Assembly: GCF_018728565.1 (NCBI RefSeq)
Contig: NZ_JACSOI010000007.1
Location: forward strand, 62,001-126,000
Reading direction: 5' to 3'
Source: Zobellia russellii
Lineage (GTDB): Bacteria > Bacteroidota > Bacteroidia > Flavobacteriales > Flavobacteriaceae
Length of the DNA stretch: 64,000 nucleotides
The notes under the pieces are model-generated. The model had not been told where the DNA came from. It saw only the letters and a program-made list of their open reading frames with translations, and ran no database searches. How positions within the stretch are numbered: the first letter of the stretch is position 1; each line of letters starts with the position of its first letter. Positions 1 to 8,134 of the stretch are shown piece by piece. The position numbers and the translations under genes were made by a program.

Positions 1-1227
1 AAATTTAAGTCGTACTACAATCTAGTAAGTATTTTAGGTAGTGGGTATGTAGAGATTGATAAGTGGAATATGGACATCGGTTCGGTATACGATGTTTTTG
101 GTTACAATCAAGCAGAAGGCCCACGTGTACGTATTGGAGCACGTTCCTATTTTGGTGAAAATGACCTTTGGCGTGTTGAAGGATATACCGCGTATGGTTT
201 TACAGATAGAAAGTTTAAACATGGAGTGTCAGGAAAAATATTGCTTGACCAAAAGAGCAGGCTTATTGTTTCTGGGGGCAACCGGCGCGATATTGAGCAG
301 CTGGGGGTAAGTCTAACGGCTACAAATGATGTTCTTGGCCGTAGCATTGCCTCGTCTTCGTTGGTTACCGTTGGTGCCAATAACAGGTTAACGAACATTA
401 ATCTAAGTAAATTCAGTGTAGAGATTGAGCCTATTACCAATGTAAGGTTTGGGGTTGGCGGAACGTTTAGAAAATTAAGCTCTGCTTTACCGGATGATTT
501 TAGTTTGGATTATGTAGACCCCGATTCCCCAACGGGAATTTCATCTGAGATAAACCAGTTTGATTTTAATGCAATCATGATTTATACGCCTGGTAAAAGA
601 ACCATTGGCTATGGTGTGGAACGTAAGGGTATGAATGATGATTACAGTACGCTGTTATTAAGTTATACCAAAGGTGTAGATGTAGTCTTTGATAGCGATT
701 TTAGTTATAGCAAACTTCAATTTTCATACAGTCAGCCATGGCAAATAGGTGGTTTTGGTAGACTTTTTTCTACCTTGGAGATGGGTAAGACCTTTAATAC
801 GGTACCACTTGGGTTGTTGAATGTAGTTCCTGGAAATCAGACATTCTTTTCAAACTACGGTACCTTTCCAAATTTGGATTTCTATGAATTTGTTACGGAC
901 ACCTATGTGGCATTGCACCTGCAACATAATTTTAACGGGCGAATTTTTTCCCGTATTCCGTTGTTGCGAAAGCTGAATTTAAGGGAGATTATTGGCCTTA
1001 GAGGAGTTTGGGGAGATTTGTCAGATGAAAATATAGCTCTAAGTACGCCGGCAACCATAAATACCCCATTGCAGGCACCATCCGATAAAATTTATTACGA
1101 ATATTCTTTTGGTATTGGTAACATATTTAAAATTCTTAGAATAGATTTTAACTTTAGAGGTAACTATTTGGATGCACCTGATGCACGTCCTTTTAGTGTT
1201 ACGGGAACATTTGGTTTTGATTTTTAA
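1..1227 (+). CDS. DUF5686-family outer-membrane protein, 3' part
   Basis: The reading frame is open from the first base, so the 5' end lies outside the window; an internal ATG at 70 is not the start. The 409 visible residues alternate short beta strands and turns and end in FGFDF, with a terminal Phe as in many outer-membrane beta barrels. The sequence resembles the C-terminal barrel of the Bacteroidota DUF5686 family, whose full-length members carry an N-terminal carboxypeptidase-regulatory-like domain. No enzyme function is established for the family. The family call rests on overall resemblance. No terminator is evident before the next gene. Confidence 0.75.
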   Translation, partial: KFKSYYNLVSILGSGYVEIDKWNMDIGSVYDVFGYNQAEGPRVRIGARSYFGENDLWRVEGYTAYGFTDRKFKHGVSGKILLDQKSRLIVSGGNRRDIEQLGVSLTATNDVLGRSIASSSLVTVGANNRLTNINLSKFSVEIEPITNVRFGVGGTFRKLSSALPDDFSLDYVDPDSPTGISSEINQFDFNAIMIYTPGKRTIGYGVERKGMNDDYSTLLLSYTKGVDVVFDSDFSYSKLQFSYSQPWQIGGFGRLFSTLEMGKTFNTVPLGLLNVVPGNQTFFSNYGTFPNLDFYEFVTDTYVALHLQHNFNGRIFSRIPLLRKLNLREIIGLRGVWGDLSDENIALSTPATINTPLQAPSDKIYYEYSFGIGNIFKILRIDFNFRGNYLDAPDARPFSVTGTFGFDF

Positions 1228-1403
1228 TTGAAGTTTCTAGTCTAGTCGTATTTATGTAGTTCGTTCATTACGAATTATTTATAATTATGCATTTGTTGTT
1301 TCTTATTCGGGCCATGGAGCTTGTAAGAATTTCCAAATTCTAATAATTGTCAAAAAAGCCGATGTTTTTTCAATATTTGCGGGTAGACACGTATGCATTT
1401 TTG

Positions 1404-1411
1404 TACCTTCG
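1404..1411 (+). promoter_or_regulatory. Possible -7 element of ppa
   Basis: TACCTTCG differs from the flavobacterial -7 consensus TAnnTTTG at one base and lies 23 bases before the ppa start. The nearest TTG (1377-1379) is 24 bases upstream, slightly more than usual. The rest of the 207-base gap after the preceding gene shows nothing else I recognise. Confidence 0.35.
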
Positions 1412-1434
1412 CAGCTGTAAAATAAACCTAAAAA

Positions 1435-1962
1435 ATGGGAAAAAAAGCTGACATAACTTTTGACGTTTTAATTGAGATTCCAAAAGGAAGTAGGAATAAA
1501 TATGAATACGATTTTGCACTACATAAGATACGTTTTGACCGTATGCTTTTTTCATCAATGATGTACCCTGGAGATTATGGTTTCATTCCAGAGACTTTAG
1601 CATTGGATAAAGATCCGCTAGATGTTTTGGTAATGGGTGCAGAACCAACATATCCTATGGTCGTTATGGAAGTAAGGCCAATTGGTGTGTTTCATATGAC
1701 CGATGAAAAAGGGCCGGATGAAAAAATTATCTGTGTACCTGTTTCGGATCCTATTTGGAGCAATAACCATGATATAAGTGACCTAAATCCACACCGTTTA
1801 AAAGAAATTGAGCATTTCTTTAAAGTGTACAAGGATTTGGAAAAGAAAAAAGTTGACACTGGTGGATGGGGCGATGCCGAAGAGGCCGTTAAAATTTACA
1901 AAGAATGTGTACAACGATATGATGAGAGCGATTTAAAAAAGAAGCGCACTTTTACGATATAA
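1435..1962 (+). CDS. ppa: Inorganic pyrophosphatase, family I
   Basis: This cytosolic enzyme hydrolyses pyrophosphate to phosphate and so pulls biosynthetic reactions forward. The 175 residues match the usual length of bacterial family I enzymes. The N-terminal IEIPKGSRNKYEYD segment, YPGDYGFIPET (about 44-54) and DKDPLDVL (58-65) are the family's substrate and metal-binding blocks, with Asp58, Asp60 and Asp63 as metal ligands. The second signature position is Lys59, where the classical pattern has Ser, Gly, Asp or Asn; this is a small variation and the catalytic residues are intact. A strong terminator follows, so the gene is probably transcribed alone. A membrane pyrophosphatase lies directly downstream. 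Confidence 0.96.
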   Translation: MGKKADITFDVLIEIPKGSRNKYEYDFALHKIRFDRMLFSSMMYPGDYGFIPETLALDKDPLDVLVMGAEPTYPMVVMEVRPIGVFHMTDEKGPDEKIICVPVSDPIWSNNHDISDLNPHRLKEIEHFFKVYKDLEKKKVDTGGWGDAEEAVKIYKECVQRYDESDLKKKRTFTI

Positions 1963-1978
1963 ATAAAATTCACTCCTT

Positions 1979-2015
1979 AAAAAGCCTTTTTTAGCAATAA
2001 AAAAGGCTTTTTTTT
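1979..2015 (+). terminator. Intrinsic terminator of ppa
   Basis: The arms AAAAAGCCTTTTTT and AAAAAAGGCTTTTT form a long A/T-flanked hairpin around an 8-base loop, followed by a run of T. It begins 17 bases after the ppa stop. Confidence 0.9.
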
Positions 2016-2070
2016 ATATGATCAATTTCATTACTTTAGTTGGCATTAGAAATCTTAAACAACAACTCGA

Positions 2071-4446
2071 ATGGAATTAGTAGTGAAATTTCTGCCAGTA
2101 TTTGGAATATTGGCTTTAGTATTCGTCTTTGCCAAAAACGTATGGGTGAGTAAACAAGACGAGGGTGATGCCAAAATGGCTCGTATTGCTAAGAATATTG
2201 CAGATGGTGCAATGTCCTTTTTAAAAGCAGAGTATAAGATCCTTGCAATCTTTGTGTTAGCTGTGGCGGTGCTGCTTTATTTTAAAGGTAGTAACGAGGT
2301 AGGCTCGCACGGAATGGTTGCCTTATCTTTTATTGTAGGTGCTATATGTTCTGCACTGGCCGGTTTTATTGGCATGAAAGTAGCTACTAAAGCTAATGTA
2401 CGAACTACACAGGCTGCGCGTACCTCTTTAGGTAAGGCCTTGGAAGTTGCTTTTGCGGGTGGTGCCGTTATGGGGCTTGGTGTTGTTGGACTTGGTGTTT
2501 TGGGGCTTAGTGGTCTTTTTATGGTATACCAAGGTGTTTGGCCTGGTGCGGATAATTTAGGTTTGGTCCTAAATGTACTTTCAGGATTTTCTTTAGGAGC
2601 ATCTTCTATTGCACTTTTTGCTCGTGTGGGCGGTGGTATATATACAAAAGCCGCAGATGTAGGGGCAGATTTGGTAGGTAAGGTAGAGGCGGGTATTCCA
2701 GAGGATCATCCTTTAAATCCGGCTACGATTGCAGATAATGTTGGGGATAACGTTGGGGATGTTGCAGGTATGGGGGCGGATTTGTTCGAGTCTTATGTAG
2801 GGTCTATTATTGGAACCATGGTTTTGGGTGCTTTTATCATAACTCCGGAATTTGGGGGTATGGGAGCGGTCTACTTACCGTTAGTGCTTGCGGCTGTTGG
2901 TATTGTCATGTCTATAATAGGAACCTTTTTTGTTAAGGTAAAGGATGGTGGAAATCCACAGACTGCTTTAAATATTGGAGAGTTCGGTTCTGCCGGTTTA
3001 ATGGTGGTTGCCTCTTATTTTATTATAAACGCTTTAATTCCTGAGACTATTGAAGGTCTGCCAATGGGAGCAATGGGAATTTTCATTGCTACTATTGCCG
3101 GTTTAGTTGCCGGTCTAGGTGTAGGGAAGATTACGGAATATTATACGGGAACTGGTACCAAGCCGGTTTCTTCTATTGTTGAGCAATCCGAAACAGGTGC
3201 TGCAACGAACATTATTGCTGGTTTGGGAGTGGGAATGATGTCTACAATGATTCCTATTTTATTGATTGCGGCCGCTATTTTAGTTTCCCATCATTTTGCA
3301 GGTTTATATGGTATAGCTATTGCCGCTGTTGGGATGTTGGCAAACACTGGAATTCAGTTGGCTGTTGATGCATACGGACCTATTTCCGATAATGCAGGTG
3401 GTATTGCGGAGATGGCGGAGTTGCCTTCTGAAGTTAGGGAGCGTACCGATAAATTAGATGCCGTTGGTAACACTACTGCGGCCATAGGAAAAGGTTTTGC
3501 TATCGCTTCTGCTGCTTTAACGGCTTTGGCTTTGTTTTCGGCTTTTATGAAAGTGGCGAACGTAACTTCAATTGATGTGTCCCAACCTAAAATTATGGCA
3601 GGTCTTTTGGTGGGTGGAATGCTTCCGTTTGTGTTTTCGGCCTTGTCTATGAATGCTGTTGGTCGTGCGGCCATGGCAATGATAGAGGAGGTAAGACGTC
3701 AATTCAGGGATATTCCCCAGTTAAAAGCGGCCTTGCAGGTCATGCGTGAAGTAGATTCTGATATGTCAAAAGCTACCTCGGAACAAAGGGCTATTTTTGA
3801 TGCAGCAGATGGATATGCGGAGTATGATAAATGTGTTGATATTTCTACAAAGGCATCTATTAAAGAAATGGTACTGCCCGGATTGTTGGCTATTGCTGTT
3901 CCGGTGGCAGTTGGCTTCATTGGTGGAGCGGAAATGTTGGGCGGTCTTTTGGCGGGTGTAACAACCTGCGGGGTGCTAATGGCAATTTTCCAGTCCAATG
4001 CCGGTGGTGCATGGGATAACGCTAAGAAGATGATTGAATCCGATGGCCGCAAAGGTACGGATGCACATAAGGCTGCAGTTGTAGGAGATACTGTTGGTGA
4101 TCCGTTTAAAGATACATCTGGGCCTTCTTTAAATATTCTTTTGAAATTAATGTCCGTTGTGGCGTTGGTGATTGCGCCAAGTATCGCCATGAACGCAACG
4201 GGTATGGCCGATGTTGAAAACACGAAGGAAATCAAAATTGAGATGAATGCTATTGATACGAATATGGCCGAGGCAACAATTGCATATACTACAGTTGTAA
4301 ACGGAGAAAAGCTTGTTCAAGAAAAAGTTTTTAAGGGTACGGAATCAACTGTTAAAAGCCAATTAATGGCTTTTGAAAAAGACGTTGAATTCAATAAAGG
4401 AACGGATGCTGAAATCACCATTGAAAAGGTGGATATTCGAAAATAA
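2071..4446 (+). CDS. hppA: Membrane-bound ion-pumping pyrophosphatase
   Basis: This integral membrane enzyme couples pyrophosphate hydrolysis to H+ and/or Na+ export. The 791 residues contain about 16 hydrophobic helices. The substrate and Mg-binding segment runs from [12 protein letters not shown] to DNVGDNVGD (Asp222-Asp230), and a second Asp-rich block [14 protein letters not shown] lies near residues 674-687. In [10 protein letters not shown], Ala470 and Gly473 fit the K+-dependent subclass, since K+-independent enzymes have Lys and Thr there. I cannot decide between H+ and Na+ pumping. After the last helix there is a hydrophilic tail of about 79 residues (713-791), longer than in typical family members. 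It has its own terminator. Confidence 0.96.
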   Translation: MELVVKFLPVFGILALVFVFAKNVWVSKQDEGDAKMARIAKNIADGAMSFLKAEYKILAIFVLAVAVLLYFKGSNEVGSHGMVALSFIVGAICSALAGFIGMKVATKANVRTTQAARTSLGKALEVAFAGGAVMGLGVVGLGVLGLSGLFMVYQGVWPGADNLGLVLNVLSGFSLGASSIALFARVGGGIYTKAADVGADLVGKVEAGIPEDHPLNPATIADNVGDNVGDVAGMGADLFESYVGSIIGTMVLGAFIITPEFGGMGAVYLPLVLAAVGIVMSIIGTFFVKVKDGGNPQTALNIGEFGSAGLMVVASYFIINALIPETIEGLPMGAMGIFIATIAGLVAGLGVGKITEYYTGTGTKPVSSIVEQSETGAATNIIAGLGVGMMSTMIPILLIAAAILVSHHFAGLYGIAIAAVGMLANTGIQLAVDAYGPISDNAGGIAEMAELPSEVRERTDKLDAVGNTTAAIGKGFAIASAALTALALFSAFMKVANVTSIDVSQPKIMAGLLVGGMLPFVFSALSMNAVGRAAMAMIEEVRRQFRDIPQLKAALQVMREVDSDMSKATSEQRAIFDAADGYAEYDKCVDISTKASIKEMVLPGLLAIAVPVAVGFIGGAEMLGGLLAGVTTCGVLMAIFQSNAGGAWDNAKKMIESDGRKGTDAHKAAVVGDTVGDPFKDTSGPSLNILLKLMSVVALVIAPSIAMNATGMADVENTKEIKIEMNAIDTNMAEATIAYTTVVNGEKLVQEKVFKGTESTVKSQLMAFEKDVEFNKGTDAEITIEKVDIRK

Positions 4447-4466
4447 TTTAAATATAGATTGAAATG

Positions 4467-4495
4467 AAAAGGGGGCTTGATTGCCCCCTTTTTTT
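4467..4495 (+). terminator. Terminator between hppA and the tonB-like gene
   Basis: GGGGGC and GCCCCC pair around a TTGATT loop, with A-rich sequence before and a T run after. It sits between two convergent genes and could act in both directions, with the stronger T tract on the + side. Confidence 0.9.
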
Positions 4496-4504
4496 ATTTG
4501 TTTA

Positions 4505-5209
4505 TTAGTGAAGTTTGAATGTAATGGGAATGCTAAAAGGCACCCGTACCGGGGTTCCTCTTTGTTTGCCAGGTTTCATTTGGGGTAGTTTATCAATAAT
4601 TCTTTTTGCTTCTTTTTCTAAGCTTTTGTCCGGACCTCGTAATTGTACGTTGCCTATGCTTCCGTCTTTTTGAATCACGAACATAATGTTCACTCGGCCT
4701 TGAATTCCCATTTCTTGGGCAGATTCAGGGTATCTGAAATTTTTGGCAATATGTCTGTTTATCATTTTCTGGAAACAATCACGTTTGTCTTTTTGGGTTT
4801 CACAACCGGGGAAAACAGGAACATCTTCAATGACCATAAAAGACATTTCTTCAGGTTCATCGGTTTCCAAAACTTCAATATCGGACACTTCTAAAATCTC
4901 TTCGTCTTGATTGGTCTCGGTAGATTCAAATACATCTTCAACGGCTTCTTCCTCATCGTCAATTATTTCAATTATAGGAGGTGCCGTAATTTGTTTTGGG
5001 GGAGGAGGGGTTTTGAACTCCACTAAAATGGGGAGTTCTTCGGTTAGTTGGTCCTCTATGTTCATGGAGACGTCGTAATCATAAGTTTTGTCATAGGTCT
5101 TCCATTCAAAGGCCGCAAGGGTTAACATAAGAACGAACAATAGCCCAAATAGAAAATAGATAGGACGGTTTCTGTTTAGGTCTTTTTGTGGGTTTTTCTT
5201 TGGTTTCAT
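4505..5209 (-). CDS. TonB-like energy transducer
   Basis: The predicted role is to span the periplasm and pass proton-motive energy to outer-membrane receptors. The 234 residues show a basic N-terminus, one transmembrane helix (about residues 16-34, PIYFLFGLLFVLMLTLAAF), a Pro-rich and then very acidic periplasmic linker, the VPVFPGCE motif common in Bacteroidota TonB proteins, and a C-terminal TonB domain (about 145-234) with FRYPESAQEMGIQGRVNIMF. No exbB or exbD is adjacent, so it probably depends on pumps encoded elsewhere. The receptor at 8135-10813 is a possible partner, but that is inference. Confidence 0.9.
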   Translation of the reverse strand: MKPKKNPQKDLNRNRPIYFLFGLLFVLMLTLAAFEWKTYDKTYDYDVSMNIEDQLTEELPILVEFKTPPPPKQITAPPIIEIIDDEEEAVEDVFESTETNQDEEILEVSDIEVLETDEPEEMSFMVIEDVPVFPGCETQKDKRDCFQKMINRHIAKNFRYPESAQEMGIQGRVNIMFVIQKDGSIGNVQLRGPDKSLEKEAKRIIDKLPQMKPGKQRGTPVRVPFSIPITFKLH

Positions 5210-5285
5210 CTTTTCTGGGTTTAGAGTGGATTTTTAAAAATCAACAGGGTTAAACATGATTAAACTTAAAGCCAACTCTTTTAGT

Positions 5286-5317
5286 TTGAAACCGGTACTG
5301 AGGGAAACGTACCTTTG
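5286..5317 (+). promoter_or_regulatory. Promoter of the App1-family gene
   Basis: TTG at 5286-5288, a 21-base spacer and TACCTTTG at 5310-5317 match the flavobacterial housekeeping promoter. A second -7-like TACTTTTG lies at 5331-5338 without a well-placed TTG. Confidence 0.6.
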
Positions 5318-5398
5318 GGTGCGTGAACGCTACTTTTGATTAGTCATAGATTTTTATTGTAGTCGGTCTGAGCACTATATTTAAGTATATTTGATGTC

Positions 5399-6415
5399 AT
5401 GGGTTTATTCGGAAAGAAAGACAAGTTGCAGATTATGGCTTTTCAGGGCTATGGGACCAATTCGCACTTTTATGCGCGTGGCAGGGCTTTGGAAGACGAG
5501 GAAATAGATTTGTCAAAAAAGGGTTTCTTCAATTTAATCTGGAACAGTTACAAGCGTTTTGAAACCGATGAAATACGCAATACCTGCGTTAGGATAAAAC
5601 TTCCTGATGGGAGAACCCTTACCGGAAAAACAGATGGTAGAGGGTATTATACTTTTGATGAGCCGCAAAATAATCTAGAGGAGCTTACCAATGGGGAAGG
5701 TTGGTTAAATTATGAGATTTCATACTCGGATGCCTCTCTCCGTAGGGAAGTTCTGCATCAGAATAAGTTTCCCGGAGAATTGTTAATACCTTCCGCTACT
5801 GCACAGTTTGGGGTCATAAGCGATATAGATGATACAATCTTGCATACGGGCGTGGTTTCTTCGTTAAAGTGGAAGGTAATCGTAAACACCATTTTTAAAA
5901 GGGTCAGTAACCGGAAACCCTTAAAAGGTACGGCAGAATTCTACAATTTACTGCACAGGGGGCAATCAGGAAAGGAGGCGAACCCTATTTTTTATGTGAG
6001 CCATAGCCCATGGAACATGTACAGGTATTTAGAACTTTTTCTACAAGAAAACGACTTTCCCAAAGGCCCCATATTGTTGCGAAATTTCCCAAGCTTGGGG
6101 CTGCGCAAAAGACCGGACGAAAAACCTCAAAAGCAAAAGGAGATACTCAATATTTTAAAAACATATCCCAATTTAAAATTTATTTTAATCGGGGATAGTG
6201 GGGAGCATGATGCAGATATTTATAAGGAAATAGCGGAGTTATACCCAAAACAGATAAGTGCTATTTACATTAGAAGTGTAGCCCATAAACGAAGAATGGA
6301 ACGGGTTAGAAGTCTCTTTAGCGCATATAAAACAACTCCTGTGCTATTAGTGGAAACTAGTGAACAAGCTATAGAACATGCAAAAGCAAATGGTTTTATT
6401 GCTAATACTCCCTAA
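5399..6415 (+). CDS. App1-family (DUF2183) phosphatase-like protein
   Basis: The family is named after yeast phosphatidate phosphatase App1; the bacterial substrate is not established. The 338 residues have an N-terminal beta-rich domain (about 1-135) and a C-terminal HAD-like catalytic domain. DIDDTILHTGVVS (about 142-154) supplies the two nucleophile-region aspartates, YVSHSPWNMY is the second HAD block, and LIGDSGEHDADIY carries the conserved acidic residues of the fourth. There is no signal peptide, so it is probably cytosolic. It is convergent with the next gene, and the two stop codons overlap by four bases. Confidence 0.88.
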   Translation: MGLFGKKDKLQIMAFQGYGTNSHFYARGRALEDEEIDLSKKGFFNLIWNSYKRFETDEIRNTCVRIKLPDGRTLTGKTDGRGYYTFDEPQNNLEELTNGEGWLNYEISYSDASLRREVLHQNKFPGELLIPSATAQFGVISDIDDTILHTGVVSSLKWKVIVNTIFKRVSNRKPLKGTAEFYNLLHRGQSGKEANPIFYVSHSPWNMYRYLELFLQENDFPKGPILLRNFPSLGLRKRPDEKPQKQKEILNILKTYPNLKFILIGDSGEHDADIYKEIAELYPKQISAIYIRSVAHKRRMERVRSLFSAYKTTPVLLVETSEQAIEHAKANGFIANTP

Positions 6416-7026
6416 AATAATCCGTTGATTTCTGCGTCTATTTTATTGATGATAGTTCCCAAATCTTCAGGTTGATCTACAAAATCCAAATCGTCTACAT
6501 CAATAATAAGGAGGTTCCCCTTGGTGTACCCATGAATCCAAGCTTCGTAGCGTTCGTTAAGTCGGCTTAAGTAATCTATGGAAATACTGTTCTCATATTC
6601 GCGCCCGCGCTTATGGATTTGTTTTACCAAGTTGGGAATGGAACTTCTTAAGTAGATAAGTAAATCAGGCGGTTGAACCAAACTCTCCATCAGTTCAAAA
6701 AGGCTCTTGTAGTTTTCAAAATCCCTATTGGTCAACAGGCCCATGGCATGAAGGTTGGGGGCAAAAATATATGCATCTTCATAAATGGTCCTATCCTGAA
6801 TAATTTCCTTGCCGCTCTCCCTAATTTGTAGGATTTGACGGAACCTATGGTTTAAAAAGTAAATCTGAAGGTTGAAGCTCCAGCGCTCCATCTGATTGTA
6901 GAAATCATCTAAATAAGGGTTGTCTACTACATCTTCAAAGTTGGCTTCCCAGTTGTAATGTTTTGCTAATAACCTGGTTAAGGTTGTTTTTCCTGCACCG
7001 ATGTTTCCGGCAACTGCTATGTGCAT
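6412..7026 (-). CDS. Deoxynucleoside kinase
   Basis: Enzymes of the dNK/dGK family phosphorylate deoxynucleosides in the salvage pathway. At 204 residues the length is typical. GNIGAGKTT (7-15) is the P-loop, and DRTIYEDAYIFA is the DR(S/T)hxED block that holds the catalytic base and sugar contacts. YLRSS and the RGREYENSISIDYLSRL segment form the LID and substrate region. The sequence does not settle base specificity; deoxyadenosine/deoxyguanosine kinase is likely. The terminal codons overlap the convergent App1-family gene by four bases. The 199 bases upstream (7027-7225) hold no gene and no clear promoter. Confidence 0.92.
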   Translation of the reverse strand: MHIAVAGNIGAGKTTLTRLLAKHYNWEANFEDVVDNPYLDDFYNQMERWSFNLQIYFLNHRFRQILQIRESGKEIIQDRTIYEDAYIFAPNLHAMGLLTNRDFENYKSLFELMESLVQPPDLLIYLRSSIPNLVKQIHKRGREYENSISIDYLSRLNERYEAWIHGYTKGNLLIIDVDDLDFVDQPEDLGTIINKIDAEINGLF

Positions 7027-7225
7027 AGAGCTTTATAGATTAATGGTTGTGTGTTTTTATGCAAGGTAATTAGAAGGTACAAGATACGAGATAACTATAG
7101 GAAGTAAAAACATAATTTATTCACAATATGAAAAAAAATGCCAAGTTTCTTGATTTTCTTTTGGATGTTCAATTAAACCAATTGGGATTATAACAGTCTT
7201 AAAGCCATATTAATTATCTGGTAGT

Positions 7226-8083
7226 ATGAAAAGTAGACGGTTTATAGGGTTGGTTTTTGTTTTGTTGTGTGGCAGCTTGTATGCCCAAGATTTTCAAGGA
7301 AAGGCAACTTATTTTAGTAAAACGCAGGTAAATATGGATTTTGGTAACAGGCAAATACCTGAGGACCGGAAAAAGGAGATGATGGAGCGTATAAAAAGGG
7401 CCAATGAAAAAACATTTGTTCTTAATTTTAACCAAACGGAATCTATCTATAAAGAGGAAGAGCAGTTAGAGCAACCCGGAGGTAGGGATGGGGGCAGAGG
7501 ACCGCGATTTGGAGCTTTCTCCACATCAGGAGGTGATTTGTACAAGAATATTAAAGAAGGGAAATACTTGATCAAGAATGAGCTTTTGGGTAAGATATTC
7601 TTGATAGATGATGAATTGGAAAAACTGGATTGGGTGCTTGGTAGTGAAACTAGGCAAATAGGGAATTACACTGCTTTTAAGGCAACGGCTACAAAGACTA
7701 TAAAACGCCCTAATATGCGGGCTATTTTTCGTAGACGAAATGATGATGATAAAAAAGAAGAGGCAAAAAGAGAAGAAGAATTTGAAATAAAAGAAGTGGA
7801 GATAGTAGCGTGGTATACACCAGAAATACCCGTTAACCAAGGTCCTTCTGAATACTGGGGGCTGCCGGGGCTTATCCTTGCCGTAAGCGATGATATAACA
7901 ACTATAATCTGTTCCGAGATTACCTTGAATCCAAAAGAAAAGGTAGAAATAAAGGCGCCAAGTAAAGGGAAAAAAGTAACGCAGACAGAGTATGATAAAA
8001 TCTCGCAGGAGAAAATGAAAGAGATGCGAGAAAACTTCAGAAACCGTGGTGGACGTGGGCGTGGAAATGGGCGTCCGCAATAA
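7226..8083 (+). CDS. GLPGLI-family secreted protein
   Basis: The 285-residue protein starts with a signal peptide (KSRRFIGLVFVLLCGSLYA) and contains the family-naming motif in EYWGLPGLILAV near residue 210. The middle has an Arg/Asp/Lys-rich stretch (about 165-190), and the C-terminus is unusually rich in Gly and Arg (NRGGRGRGNGRPQ). The molecular function is unknown. GLPGLI genes are often found next to TonB-dependent receptor genes, and here one starts 51 bases downstream on the same strand, so the two are probably an operon acting together at the outer membrane. Confidence 0.9.
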   Translation: MKSRRFIGLVFVLLCGSLYAQDFQGKATYFSKTQVNMDFGNRQIPEDRKKEMMERIKRANEKTFVLNFNQTESIYKEEEQLEQPGGRDGGRGPRFGAFSTSGGDLYKNIKEGKYLIKNELLGKIFLIDDELEKLDWVLGSETRQIGNYTAFKATATKTIKRPNMRAIFRRRNDDDKKEEAKREEEFEIKEVEIVAWYTPEIPVNQGPSEYWGLPGLILAVSDDITTIICSEITLNPKEKVEIKAPSKGKKVTQTEYDKISQEKMKEMRENFRNRGGRGRGNGRPQ

Positions 8084-8134
8084 CATTCCTATCTATTTTA
8101 AATTAAATACGTTTTCACTTCTAATACTAGAATA

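Noticed and set aside
1435-1962. Lys59 in the pyrophosphatase signature as a possible inactivating change
   Set aside because: The catalytic aspartates 58, 60 and 63 are intact, and this position is not a metal ligand.
6405-6420. Sequencing error or fusion where App1-family and kinase genes overlap
   Set aside because: The genes are convergent, both end with normal C-termini, and a four-base overlap of stop codons is harmless.
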